Shown: positions 5,768 to 13,422, numbered from the stretch's first letter. The stretch: 15,002 bases of DNA from Actinomycetota bacterium (GCA_005885015.1 VAYG01000008.1:6793-21794), one strand, 5' to 3'. Notes: generated from the letters alone by a model not told the origin. Numbers and translations: made by a program.

Positions 5768-7105
5768 TTGCGCGGCGTGCGGCTGAGGGTCGGATTCCTC
5801 ACTCTGCTCGCGATCGTCCTGGTCGGCTGGATGGCGCGTCCCGCGGTCGCGGCAGCGGGCGACCTCGATCCCACCTTCGGGGACAACGGGAAGGTCACCA
5901 CAGGGCAGATCGGGGTCGACATCTTGAAGGGCATCGCCGACATCGCCCTCCAACCCGACGGGAAGATCGTCGCGGTCGGCACGGCCACGTCGCCTCAAGG
6001 AGACGAGTGGTACTTCGCCCTGGTCCGATACAAGACGGACGGCCGCGTGGACGGAAGCTTCGGACAGGGTGGAGGGGTCGTCACCGACATCGGGGAGCAC
6101 GCCTTCGGCCACGCCGTCGCCATCCAGACTGACGGGAAGATCGTGGCGGGCGGCCACGCGCCATGCCCCCCATATGGGATCGATTGCATGACGCTGGTTC
6201 GCTACAACGTGGACGGCTCCGTAGACAAGACGTTCGGCACCGCCGGCATCGCTCGGGCCAAATTGGGGTTCTGCGGCTGCGAGGTCAACGACCTGGCCAT
6301 CCAGCCCGACGGCAAGATCGTGGCGGCCGGGTGGCGGTTCAAGGGCGACGATGCCAACAACGACGACTGGTTCGCGGTCGCGCGGTTCAACTCGGACGGC
6401 TCGCTCGACCAGACATTCGGCACGAAGGGCAAGCTGGCCCTGTCCTTCGGCTACGGCGACGACTTCGCCTGGGGGGTGGCTCTCCAGCCCGACGGGAAGA
6501 TCGTGGTCGCCGGGGAGGGTGCCAAGAACTTCTACGCCACGGGGTCGGACATCGCGGTGGCCCGGCTGAACACCGACGGATCGCTCGACCCCACCTTCTG
6601 GCGGAAGGGCATGCGCACGGTCAACATCTCGGGTGACCGGTGGGATGGGGCGTACGGCGTAGCCATCCAGGCGGACGGGAAGATCGTCGCGGCCGGTTTC
6701 TCCTACGCGGACTTCGCCGCCAGCGATCCGCAGTTCGTGGCCACCCGACTGAACCCAGATGGTTCACTCGACGCCGGGTTCGGGCACCGCGGGCGGGTGG
6801 TCACCGCGGTCGGTGGCTTCGGCGGATACGCGGGGGCCGTCGCCGTCTATCCGGGAGGGAAGATCCTGGCGGCCGGGAGGTCGTTCGTCGACGACACGCA
6901 GGACAGCTCTGACTTCGTGCTCGTTCGCTACACGTCCGACGGTCGCCCGGATCCGACGTTCGGCGGAGACGGGACCGTGATCACGTCGTTCGGGACCGGC
7001 GCCGACGTGGCCAACGCCCTGGCCGTGCAGGCCGACGGCAAGATGCTGGCAGCGGGCGAGGTGTACGCGCGGTTCGGCCTGGCCCGGTACTTGGGCGACA
7101 TCTGA
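5768..7105 (+). CDS. Secreted delta-60 repeat beta-propeller protein
   Basis: The 445-residue product begins with a signal peptide: M-R-G-V-R-L-R then a hydrophobic core, with likely cleavage near A-V-A-A-A (26-30). The mature part is made almost entirely of delta-60 repeats (TIGR02608 type). Seven copies of the [L/V]-A-[I/L/V]-Q-x-D-G-K-[I/M]-[V/L]-A-x-G strand alternate with [V/A]-R-[Y/F/L]-x-x-D-G-x-x-D-x-x-F-G turns; one copy has degenerated to Y-P-G-G-K-I. Seven units fit one closed seven-bladed propeller. The partner F-G-G-D-G / F-G-D-N-G motifs recur between blades. The family occurs in secreted and surface proteins; no enzymatic residues are visible and the ligand is unknown. It ends 53 bases before the convergent cyclase-ATPase gene. 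Together with the Kelch protein it makes two exported propellers in one window, both with TTG starts. Confidence 0.92.
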   Translation: MRGVRLRVGFLTLLAIVLVGWMARPAVAAAGDLDPTFGDNGKVTTGQIGVDILKGIADIALQPDGKIVAVGTATSPQGDEWYFALVRYKTDGRVDGSFGQGGGVVTDIGEHAFGHAVAIQTDGKIVAGGHAPCPPYGIDCMTLVRYNVDGSVDKTFGTAGIARAKLGFCGCEVNDLAIQPDGKIVAAGWRFKGDDANNDDWFAVARFNSDGSLDQTFGTKGKLALSFGYGDDFAWGVALQPDGKIVVAGEGAKNFYATGSDIAVARLNTDGSLDPTFWRKGMRTVNISGDRWDGAYGVAIQADGKIVAAGFSYADFAASDPQFVATRLNPDGSLDAGFGHRGRVVTAVGGFGGYAGAVAVYPGGKILAAGRSFVDDTQDSSDFVLVRYTSDGRPDPTFGGDGTVITSFGTGADVANALAVQADGKMLAAGEVYARFGLARYLGDI

Positions 7106-7158
7106 GCTCTGCCTCCTGGGAGGAGTTCGCCCGGCGCCCGTCCCCGGTCCCCGGCGGG

Positions 7159-10100
7159 TCAACCGATGGCGGAGGCCTGGCGGCGAGGACTGTCCAGCCG
7201 ATCCAGCCACCAGGTGGCCTCGAGGTCCTCGAAGATGCTTCGCGCCTCGGCCAGGACCGGACCGGCGTCCTCGGTGCGACCATCGGCTTCCAGCCACTGA
7301 CCGAAGGCGAGCAGAGCCACGGCCAGGTGGAAGCGCAGCCCCATGGCCCGGAATCGATCCGCTGCGTCCTGGAACGCAGCCATGGCTGCGTCGCGTTCCC
7401 CTCGCGACCCCGACACCTTTCCCCGGATCCGGGCCATCTCGGCCTTGAAGAAGGGCGAAGCTCGGCCTCCGGACACGTCCTCCATCTCGGCCAACAGCGC
7501 ATCCACCGACTCCAGATCGCCGAGTTCGATGAGGACGTCACCGGCGAGGGCATACGCCGCCTCCACCTGGTTGATGAGCCCGGTCTGCTCGCGGGTCCCG
7601 ATGGCGGTCCGGGCGGAAGCGAGCGCCGCTTCCGGATCTCCTCGGTACCAGGCCAGGGCGGCACGGGCCAGGGCCACCGTCTGGAACGCCTGCATGTCAT
7701 CGCTCTTCTCCAAGACTTCGAAGCCGGCGGCCCGCTCGGCCAGGTCGAGGTCTCCGCGGGACGCGTGCACCAGGACCATGACCGATCGCTCCATGAGCAC
7801 CGCGGCCAGGTCACCCGTGTCCTCCATTGCGCCGCTCTCGGCGTCGGCCTGCGCGGCCTCGTCCCATCGGCCCAGGAAGACAAGCAGGGGGATGCGGGCC
7901 GACATGAACTTGGTCTCCCACCCGCGCTGCCCCATCTTGCGCGCGAGGACCAGGCCGCGATCCAGGAACTCCTCGATCTCCTGCCACCGGCCCTCCGCGT
8001 CCAATACGCTGGCCAGGTTGTTGTAAGCGCGCTGCGCCGCGGAGCCCGCGTCGTGCTCCAAGGCGAGCCGCAGGGCGTGTCGGAGCAGCGCGATCGCTTC
8101 CTGCAACCGGTCGCCGGCCTTCAGGATCAACGCCTTGGTGTTGAGGGCCTGGGACAGAACCTCGGGAAGGAAGAGCGCCTCGGCGATCGGGAGCGCGCGC
8201 TCGATCGCTTCCATCGCCTCCCCGGGCCGGCCGAGGAAGTACGAGTTGCGGGCGATCTCCGCCCACACCTCGGCCAGCTCGGGACCGGGCGGGTGCCTGG
8301 CCAGGATCTCCTGGGCCCGGGTCAATCGCTCGAGGGATTCCTCGATGCGCCCATCGGCCGTGGCCATGAAGGAACGTTTCACCTCGATCCGGCCCTCCGC
8401 CAGCTCCTCCCCCAGCTCTCGGGCGATCTCGATCCCACGGTCGAACAGCTCCCGGCCCTGATCGAGCAGTCCGGCGTCGAAGGCCATCTGGCCGGCTCGG
8501 GTGAAGAGGTCCACTTGAAGCTCGGGTTCGTCGGTGAGCTCGATGGCCTGCTCGAAGTAGACGAGGGCGGCCTTCCGGGCTGCCAGTGACTCAGACCGCG
8601 TGGCCGCTCGAACCAGGGCGTCGCGGGCCCGGCCCTTGATGTCGGCGGCGTCGGCCGCGTCCGGGGCGATCCGATGGGCCTCCAGATAGTGCGAGGCGAT
8701 GACCTCGGCCACCTCGTCCTCGCCCCATTCCTGCTCCAGATACGCGGCCGCCGCCAGATGCCGCGCCTTGCGGTCACGGTTGGATAGGGTCTCGTACGCC
8801 ACCCTGCGGACGAGGTCTTGGAGGAAGACGTACTGTCCGCGCTCGGGCGACCGCGGATCGGCCTGGATGCCGAGCACCTCCTTCCGAACCAGCGAGGACA
8901 GGTTGGCCTGGAGGCCGGCCGCGTCCCGGCCGCTCACCGCTGCCACGGCCGGCACAGTGAACGCTTTGCCCACAACGGCGGCGTCCTGCAGGAGGGACCG
9001 CTCATCCGCCGGCAGCCCGTCCAGCCTGGCTGCGATGAGCGCGTGAAGCGATTCGGGGACGGCCAGGTCCTGGATGGGACCCGTGGGTCGATACGCGCTC
9101 TCTTCCTGCACCAGCAGGCCGCGGTCGAGGAGCATGCGGACCGTTTCCACGGCATAGAGCGGCACGCCCTCCGCTCGCTCCAGGATGGCGCCGCGAACGG
9201 GCTCCGGCAGTCCGGGCACCAGGCCGTCGAGCAAGTCACCCATGTCCTGAAGGGACAACGGCTCCAGGTACATCGTGGAGACGCCTCGCCGAGCCGCCGC
9301 CCACGCCGGGAACCGGTCGGAGACCTCCGGCCGGGCCAGGCACATCACGAAGATGGGATGGCCGCGCCACCAGTTCAGCAGGTAGTCGATGAACTCCAGC
9401 AGCGAGGGGTCGGCCCACTGGAGGTCCTCGAACACCAGGACCACGGGATCGCGCTCGGCGATCAGCTCGAAGAAGCGGCGCCACGCCCCGAACAGGTCCT
9501 CGGGCTCCCGGGCGGTGCGGTCCTCGAGGGCCAGCAGGTGGGCGAGCCGCGACTCGATCCAGGCGCGCTCCTCGGTATCGGGGACGTACTCCTCCACCGC
9601 GGCACGGAGCTTCTGCCGGGCCGAGGAGGGTTCCTCTGCATCCATGATCTCCGCGCGGCTGCGAACCATCTCGGCCAACGCCCAGTACGTGACACCCTCG
9701 CCGTAGGCCAGACAGCGACCGCGGTGCCACCGGACCAGGTCACGCAGGCCGTCGATGTACTTCCAGAACTCCCACGACAGGCGGGACTTGCCGATCCCCG
9801 CCACCCCGATCACGGAGACCATGTGCGCCTTGCGTTCCCCGGCGCTCTGGTGGAACAGCTCCTTCACCGCGCGCAGCTCGGCGTCGCGGCCGACGAAGGG
9901 CGCCTCAAGCCCCTCGGACCGCTGCCGGCCGCCCACCATGGCGACGACCCGCAGGGCGCGCCACAAGGCGACCGGTTCCGCCTTGCCCTTGAGTTCGTGG
10001 TCGCCGGCGGCTTGGTAGACGACCGCAGCGTCGGTGGTGCGCCGGGTCCGCTCCCCCACGTAGACGGCCCCCGGCGGGGCGACGGCCTGGATCCGCGACG

Positions 10101-10230
10101 CCGTGTTGACGAGGTCTCCGGCGACCATCCCCTCCGCCGCGGCTCCCAAGGTCACGGCGGCCTCGCCGGTCAAAACCCCGGCCCTGGCCTGGAGGTCCGG
10201 CCATCCCACCTCCTGGCCCAGCTCGGCCAC
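7159..10230 (-). CDS. Cyclase C-terminal half, AAA ATPase and TPR array (downstream part of split gene)
   Basis: This 1023-residue frame is the direct continuation of the upstream zinc-ribbon/cyclase frame, separated only by one TAG. Residues 1-95 are the second half of a class III cyclase domain: V-A-G-D-L-V-N-T-A-S-R-I-Q (36-48) holds Asn42 and Arg46, the transition-state pair, and Asp39. An AAA_16/STAND ATPase follows, with F-V-G-R-D-A-E-L (112-119), Walker A G-V-A-G-I-G-K-S (142-149) and Walker B V-L-V-F-E-D-L-Q-W-A-D (264-274). From about 530 to the end are helical repeats of TPR type. No LuxR DNA-binding domain is present. Large proteins of this layout are thought to couple signals to cyclic-nucleotide output. 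The GTG at 10230 begins three bases after the TAG and has no ribosome-binding site, so separate expression would need coupled reinitiation. Confidence 0.85.
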   Translation of the reverse strand: MAELGQEVGWPDLQARAGVLTGEAAVTLGAAAEGMVAGDLVNTASRIQAVAPPGAVYVGERTRRTTDAAVVYQAAGDHELKGKAEPVALWRALRVVAMVGGRQRSEGLEAPFVGRDAELRAVKELFHQSAGERKAHMVSVIGVAGIGKSRLSWEFWKYIDGLRDLVRWHRGRCLAYGEGVTYWALAEMVRSRAEIMDAEEPSSARQKLRAAVEEYVPDTEERAWIESRLAHLLALEDRTAREPEDLFGAWRRFFELIAERDPVVLVFEDLQWADPSLLEFIDYLLNWWRGHPIFVMCLARPEVSDRFPAWAAARRGVSTMYLEPLSLQDMGDLLDGLVPGLPEPVRGAILERAEGVPLYAVETVRMLLDRGLLVQEESAYRPTGPIQDLAVPESLHALIAARLDGLPADERSLLQDAAVVGKAFTVPAVAAVSGRDAAGLQANLSSLVRKEVLGIQADPRSPERGQYVFLQDLVRRVAYETLSNRDRKARHLAAAAYLEQEWGEDEVAEVIASHYLEAHRIAPDAADAADIKGRARDALVRAATRSESLAARKAALVYFEQAIELTDEPELQVDLFTRAGQMAFDAGLLDQGRELFDRGIEIARELGEELAEGRIEVKRSFMATADGRIEESLERLTRAQEILARHPPGPELAEVWAEIARNSYFLGRPGEAMEAIERALPIAEALFLPEVLSQALNTKALILKAGDRLQEAIALLRHALRLALEHDAGSAAQRAYNNLASVLDAEGRWQEIEEFLDRGLVLARKMGQRGWETKFMSARIPLLVFLGRWDEAAQADAESGAMEDTGDLAAVLMERSVMVLVHASRGDLDLAERAAGFEVLEKSDDMQAFQTVALARAALAWYRGDPEAALASARTAIGTREQTGLINQVEAAYALAGDVLIELGDLESVDALLAEMEDVSGGRASPFFKAEMARIRGKVSGSRGERDAAMAAFQDAADRFRAMGLRFHLAVALLAFGQWLEADGRTEDAGPVLAEARSIFEDLEATWWLDRLDSPRRQASAIG

Positions 10231-10233
10231 GGC

Positions 10234-10236
10234 CTA
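10234..10236 (-). other. In-frame TAG that splits the cyclase domain
   Basis: The frames 10653-10237 and 10233-7159 are the same frame, and protein homology continues without loss on both sides (A-A-L-D-L-V, stop, A-V-A-E-L-G). A single change from GAG (Glu) or another codon would create it. Three other genes in the window (5694, 11196, 13785) end in TAG, so TAG is a normal stop here and is not generally reassigned. Confidence 0.9.
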
Positions 10237-10653
10237 GACCAGGTCGAGGGCGGCCCGGACCGCTCGCTCAGCGTCGTCCTCCTGGGCGACGGGGGTTCCC
10301 CACACGGCCATGACCGCGTCGCCGATGAACTTCTCGACGGTCCCTCCATAGCGAACGATCAGGGTCCGGCAGGTGTCGAAGTAACGGCTGAGGAACTCAC
10401 GCACCTCGTCAGGGTCCTGTGCATCCGCCCGAGAGGTGAACCCCACCAGGTCGCGCTCGGAAGAGAGGACCGCCGCGACGGCCTCGCGGGCCGGCGCGGG
10501 CGGTGCCTCCAGGCCGGCGCCGCACTGGTCGCAGAACATCGCGTCCGGTTCCACCGGGTGGCCATTCGGGCACACCCGAGACAGCTGTGAGCCGCACCGC
10601 CGGCAGAATTTGGCTCCGCCCCGGTTCTCCGCGCCGCACGCCGCGCAGGTCAT
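10234..10653 (-). CDS. Double zinc ribbon and N-terminal half of class III adenylate/guanylate cyclase (truncated by TAG)
   Basis: The 139-residue product starts M-T-C-A-A-C-G. It has two zinc-ribbon knuckle pairs: Cys3/Cys6 with Cys18/Cys21, and Cys28 with Cys41/Cys44. A class III cyclase domain begins at about residue 60. Asp68 (R-D-L-V-G-F-T) and Asp112 (F-I-G-D-A-V-M-A) are the two metal-binding aspartates, and Lys108 (E-K-F) is the usual adenine-selecting lysine. The strand before Asp68 reads V-L-S-S-E-R-D instead of the common V-L-F-x-D, which is odd. The frame stops at a TAG (10236-10234) after A-A-L-D-L-V, in the middle of the domain. The Asn/Arg pair needed for catalysis lies after the stop. 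The start at 10653 is preferred to a GTG at 10713 because the zinc ribbon begins exactly there. The gene is divergent from the CNB gene at 10759. Confidence 0.82.
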   Translation of the reverse strand: MTCAACGAENRGGAKFCRRCGSQLSRVCPNGHPVEPDAMFCDQCGAGLEAPPAPAREAVAAVLSSERDLVGFTSRADAQDPDEVREFLSRYFDTCRTLIVRYGGTVEKFIGDAVMAVWGTPVAQEDDAERAVRAALDLV

Positions 10654-10732
10654 GGCCGGGTGAGCGTAGCCCAGCGAATCGGGGTCGTACAGGACGGCGA
10701 CAGGACACAGCACGGCCCGCCCGGCCAGGCGC

Positions 10733-10738
10733 TAGGAT
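10733..10738 (+). promoter_or_regulatory. Possible -10 element before the second CNB gene
   Basis: TAGGAT lies 20 bases before the start codon in the 105-base divergent gap between the cyclase and CNB genes. No convincing -35 hexamer is seen at the right distance. Supported mainly by recurrence of the same hexamer upstream of other genes. Confidence 0.3.
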
Positions 10739-10758
10739 GCGCCCTCGGAGGGAGGGAC

Positions 10759-11196
10759 ATGGAAGATCCGGCCGTTGGGATGTCGGCGCTCGAGAGCATG
10801 CCGCTGTTCGCCGGCGTCCCCCAGCACGACCTCCAGAACGTCCTGAAGCTGGGGGAGATCCGCTCCTACGAACCCGGCGGATCCATCGTGGAACGAGGCG
10901 ACCCGGCCGACGCCCTGTACATCATCCTTCGGGGCGTGGCCGAGGTGGAGGTGGGCGGCCGCCAGCACTCGATGAAGCAGGGCGAATTCTTCGGGGAGAT
11001 GGGGGTCATCACCGGCAAGAAGCGGACGGCCACGGTCACCGCCACCGAGCGGGTCGACGCCCTCCGGATCGGGGCCCAGGAGCTCGAGAACTTCCTGCTC
11101 CATCAGCCCCAGGTGACCCTGGCGATGATGAAGAGCCTGGTTGAGCGGCTGCGAGAGGTCCAAGCGCGGATCGACGCGTGGGCGGGGGTCTGGTAG
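10759..11196 (+). CDS. Free-standing cyclic-nucleotide-binding domain protein beside the cyclase
   Basis: The 145-residue product is a single CNB fold with no output domain. It starts M-E-D-P-A-V-G-M-S-A-L-E-S-M-P-L-F-A-G-V. The barrel contains G-D-P-A-D-A-L-Y-I-I-L-R-G-V-A-E-V. The phosphate-binding cassette is F-F-G-E-M-G-V-I-T-G-K-K-R-T-A-T (77-92), with Gly79, Glu80, Arg89 and Thr90 intact, so cAMP or cGMP binding is plausible. A C-terminal helix follows (L-A-M-M-K-S-L-V-E-R-L-R-E-V-Q). The ATG at 10759 has a GGAGGG site six bases upstream. A longer in-frame start at 10660 would reach back nearly to the cyclase start and is less likely. Its placement, divergent from a nucleotide cyclase, suggests it is a receptor for that enzyme's product. 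That pairing is inferred from position only. Confidence 0.87.
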   Translation: MEDPAVGMSALESMPLFAGVPQHDLQNVLKLGEIRSYEPGGSIVERGDPADALYIILRGVAEVEVGGRQHSMKQGEFFGEMGVITGKKRTATVTATERVDALRIGAQELENFLLHQPQVTLAMMKSLVERLREVQARIDAWAGVW

Positions 11197-11223
11197 CCGG
11201 CGTCTGATACCGGCGTCAGAGCC

Positions 11224-12459
11224 TCACCCGCCCGCGCAGGGCAACAATCCGGAAGTTCCCTTCGCTTCGAGGATTCGCAGCACGGCGTCGTGGACCCGCC
11301 GCCGGAACGCCGGGTCCGTTCCCATGCGGGAGAGCACGGCCGGAGCCATGGCGTCGGCCGGGCCCACGAACTTCGACACGATCATGTCTCCCCCCGCCTG
11401 GAGGAAGTCGATGGCTCGAACGCCCGGCGGGATCGAGGCGATGGCCTTCGCCTCGCCGATGTCGTCGGAGACGATCACGCCCTTGAAGCCCAACCCTGTT
11501 CGGAGCAAACGCATCACCACCGGGGAGAAGACGGCCAGGTGGTTGGGGTCGATGCGCGTGTAGGTGGCCAGGGCCACCATGACGAATGGCACGCCGGCCT
11601 GGATGGCCCGCTCGAACGACTCGAGATACGGGTCGTCAGAGGTGGTCACCCTGTCGACGACCTGCGCGGCGAAGTCCGTGTTGCCCTTCACCCGGCCCAG
11701 CCCGGGGAAGTGCTTCGCCGACGTGGCGACGTGCGCCTGCTGCATGCCCCTGAGGAAGGCCACACCGTGGGCGCTCACCGTGCCGGGGTCGTGGCCGAAC
11801 TCCCGGTGGAGGACCCCGATCGGCTGGTTCATCGAGTCGGTGCCGGGTGGCACGACGTCCATCACGGGCGCGAAGTTGAAATTGACCCCCGCCGCCCGGA
11901 GCTCCTGGCCCCACCGGAGGGCGTCCTGCTGGAGGACGGATGCGGGAAACGTCCCCTGGGTCACCGCCGTCGGGATCCGAGAGAACCCCGAGCCTCGCAG
12001 GGCCTGGATCAGGCCTCCCTCCTGATTGGCCGCGACGTAGAAGCGGACCCCGGCCGTGGCTTGCGTGGTCGCCTGCGCTTGCGCCGCGTTCGTCACCGCG
12101 CGAACCGCGTCCCGGCCCGCGGAAGTGGTCACGATGAACGAGACGGAGCCGAAGTGGTGGGCCCGGATCCCGGCGATCTCGGCCGGGCCCAGCCGGTTCT
12201 GGGCCAGCCCCACTACGAACAGCTGCCCCACGCGCTGCGCCTCGGTCATCCGGGCGAACACCCGCTGCGGGCACGTCAGCGTCGGCGGGGAGCCGGTCGG
12301 TGAGGGGGGCGAGCTCGACGGCGACGTGGAAGGAGGAGCCGACGTGCTCCCTGTCGTGGTCCCGGCGGACGGGGAACCGCCGGCCGTGCATGCGGAGGCC
12401 ACCCCCAGCAGCGCCGCCAGCGCGACGGCCGACCGGGCCGCTCGTGATCGTCGGGTCAT
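11224..12459 (-). CDS. GH3-family (NagZ-like) glycoside hydrolase lipoprotein
   Basis: The 411-residue product has a lipoprotein leader: M-T-R-R-S-R, a hydrophobic core and V-A-S-A-C with lipidated Cys24. A Ser/Thr/Pro/Gly-rich tether follows to about residue 60, then a GH3 catalytic domain. Seen motifs are N-Q-E-G-G (145-149), K-H-F-P-G-L-G (249-255), G-N-T-D (259-262) and V-I-V-S-D-D-I-G (328-335), where Asp332 is the expected nucleophile. Classical NagZ has D-Q-E-G-G-R and a D-[S/T]-x-x-D-[S/T]-H loop with a catalytic His. Both are altered here, as in an actinobacterial GH3 group known to me by sequence pattern, so N-acetylglucosaminidase activity is uncertain. The likely place of action is the outer face of the membrane, on cell-wall or other glycans. 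The start is ATG 12459 (or GTG 12465); no ribosome-binding site is seen. Its stop is 27 bases from that of the convergent CNB gene. Confidence 0.87.
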   Translation of the reverse strand: MTRRSRAARSAVALAALLGVASACTAGGSPSAGTTTGSTSAPPSTSPSSSPPSPTGSPPTLTCPQRVFARMTEAQRVGQLFVVGLAQNRLGPAEIAGIRAHHFGSVSFIVTTSAGRDAVRAVTNAAQAQATTQATAGVRFYVAANQEGGLIQALRGSGFSRIPTAVTQGTFPASVLQQDALRWGQELRAAGVNFNFAPVMDVVPPGTDSMNQPIGVLHREFGHDPGTVSAHGVAFLRGMQQAHVATSAKHFPGLGRVKGNTDFAAQVVDRVTTSDDPYLESFERAIQAGVPFVMVALATYTRIDPNHLAVFSPVVMRLLRTGLGFKGVIVSDDIGEAKAIASIPPGVRAIDFLQAGGDMIVSKFVGPADAMAPAVLSRMGTDPAFRRRVHDAVLRILEAKGTSGLLPCAGG

Positions 12460-12482
12460 GAGCACGAACCGGATATTCGCGC

Positions 12483-12488
12483 ATCCTA
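12483..12488 (-). promoter_or_regulatory. Possible -10 element before the GH3 gene
   Basis: TAGGAT on the minus strand, 23 bases before the ATG at 12459. There is no clear -35 and no ribosome-binding site, so a short leader is possible. Recurrence of the hexamer upstream of other genes is the main support. Confidence 0.33.
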
Positions 12489-12562
12489 GGGGCTTCCGCC
12501 CGGAAAGAGGGCGGAATACCTTTCACCCTGGTGATGATCGTCGACGTGAACAGCGCCGAGCG

Positions 12563-13354
12563 ATGAGGACATCCGCGATCCCGTATCTGATCCTGCGCCC
12601 CGAAGATCACGTGGTTCTCGGGGAGTCGGACTTCGGGATGCCGGGGCTCGCCGCCGTCGAGTCCGTGGGGCCCTTCGTAGGCATCCAGGCATCCGGCCCG
12701 CTCATCACGGTGCACGACTCGATCGTCGACGCGGGCTTGGGGATCGGGCACCACCCGCACCGGTACAACGAGCGGCTGTTCTACATCGAACAGGGGGAGC
12801 TCGATCACGACGACGCGATGAACCAGATCACCGGGCACATGGACACCGGCGACGTGGGTCAGTTCACGGAGGGACAGCGAGGAATGCTGCACTCAGAGTG
12901 GAACCACGGCAACGTGGACACCCGCGCGTACATCCTCGTGTACACGACCGACCCGATCCCCGAGCGCACCGCGTTCAACGTCCTTCGCGACGCCGACGCG
13001 CCGCGCTACGACGAGGTGGACGGCGCGAGAACTAAGGAGCTGGTGGGGCCGCGCTCGCCGCTCCGGGTGAACGGCGACATCCGGCTGTTCACCGACGCGC
13101 GGCTCGACGCCGGCACGGCGGTGAGCCTCGAGCTCGGGCGGGGCGAAGGAGGACTGGTCAGCGTGCGGGAGGGAGCGGCTGAGATCGACGAGCAGCCGCT
13201 CCGGCCGGGAGCCACGCTGATCGCGCCCCCTGGAGAGGAACCGAGATCGCTTCCCCTCCTCGCGGGGGAGCCCACCCGTCTCATCCGGGTCGTCCACGGC
13301 CCGGGCCACGGCTTCGTCCGCGGCCAACCACTTCCCCGCCGGGCCAGCCGCTGA
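12563..13354 (+). CDS. Pirin-family bicupin protein
   Basis: The 263-residue product is a two-cupin pirin-like protein. The N-terminal cupin holds the signature H-H-P-H-R-Y-N-E (63-70), then E-Q-G-E-L-D-H-D-D, G-D-V-G-Q-F-T-E-G and G-M-L-H-S-E-W-N (107-114). His64, His66, His110 and Glu112 correspond to the iron-binding set of pirins. The second, shorter cupin (about 165-255) has no metal ligands. Family members include quercetin 2,3-dioxygenases and regulators that bind partner proteins; which applies here cannot be told. The first in-frame start is ATG 12563, with only a weak site (GAG close by) in front. It is divergent from the GH3 gene across a 103-base gap. It is followed 68 bases later by the helical-protein gene. 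Confidence 0.87.
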   Translation: MRTSAIPYLILRPEDHVVLGESDFGMPGLAAVESVGPFVGIQASGPLITVHDSIVDAGLGIGHHPHRYNERLFYIEQGELDHDDAMNQITGHMDTGDVGQFTEGQRGMLHSEWNHGNVDTRAYILVYTTDPIPERTAFNVLRDADAPRYDEVDGARTKELVGPRSPLRVNGDIRLFTDARLDAGTAVSLELGRGEGGLVSVREGAAEIDEQPLRPGATLIAPPGEEPRSLPLLAGEPTRLIRVVHGPGHGFVRGQPLPRRASR

Positions 13355-13422
13355 TCGCGGCCGTCGTCCTCGGCGATTTGCGAGACACTGGGGGCTCCGT
13401 CTGATGAGCAGAGAGGTGCCCC

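Noticed and set aside
7106..7158. Possible terminator hairpin (CCTC-CTGG-GAGG) between the delta-60 and cyclase genes
   Set aside because: The stem is only four or five bases and such matches are frequent by chance in this GC-rich sequence.
10234..10236. TAG decoded as an amino acid (amber recoding or pyrrolysine)
   Set aside because: Other genes in the window end with TAG, no tRNA or Pyl genes are visible, and the protein is not of a type known to contain pyrrolysine.
8818..10590. A 590-codon open frame on the plus strand opposite the cyclase-ATPase gene, and a 420-codon one at 7327-8589
   Set aside because: They are antisense to a protein with clear Walker motifs, cyclase residues and TPRs. 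Their translations are Gly/Arg/His/Pro/Gln-rich with no domain. Such shadows are usual opposite high-GC genes.
11203..11220. Possible hairpin TCTGA/TCAGA between the convergent CNB and GH3 genes
   Set aside because: A five-base AT-containing stem with an eight-base loop is too weak to call a terminator.
11636..12892. A 418-codon minus-strand frame across the GH3 and pirin genes, and a 337-codon plus-strand frame at 11290-12303
   Set aside because: Both cut across genes with strong family motifs and have Arg/Pro/Gly-rich, domain-free translations.
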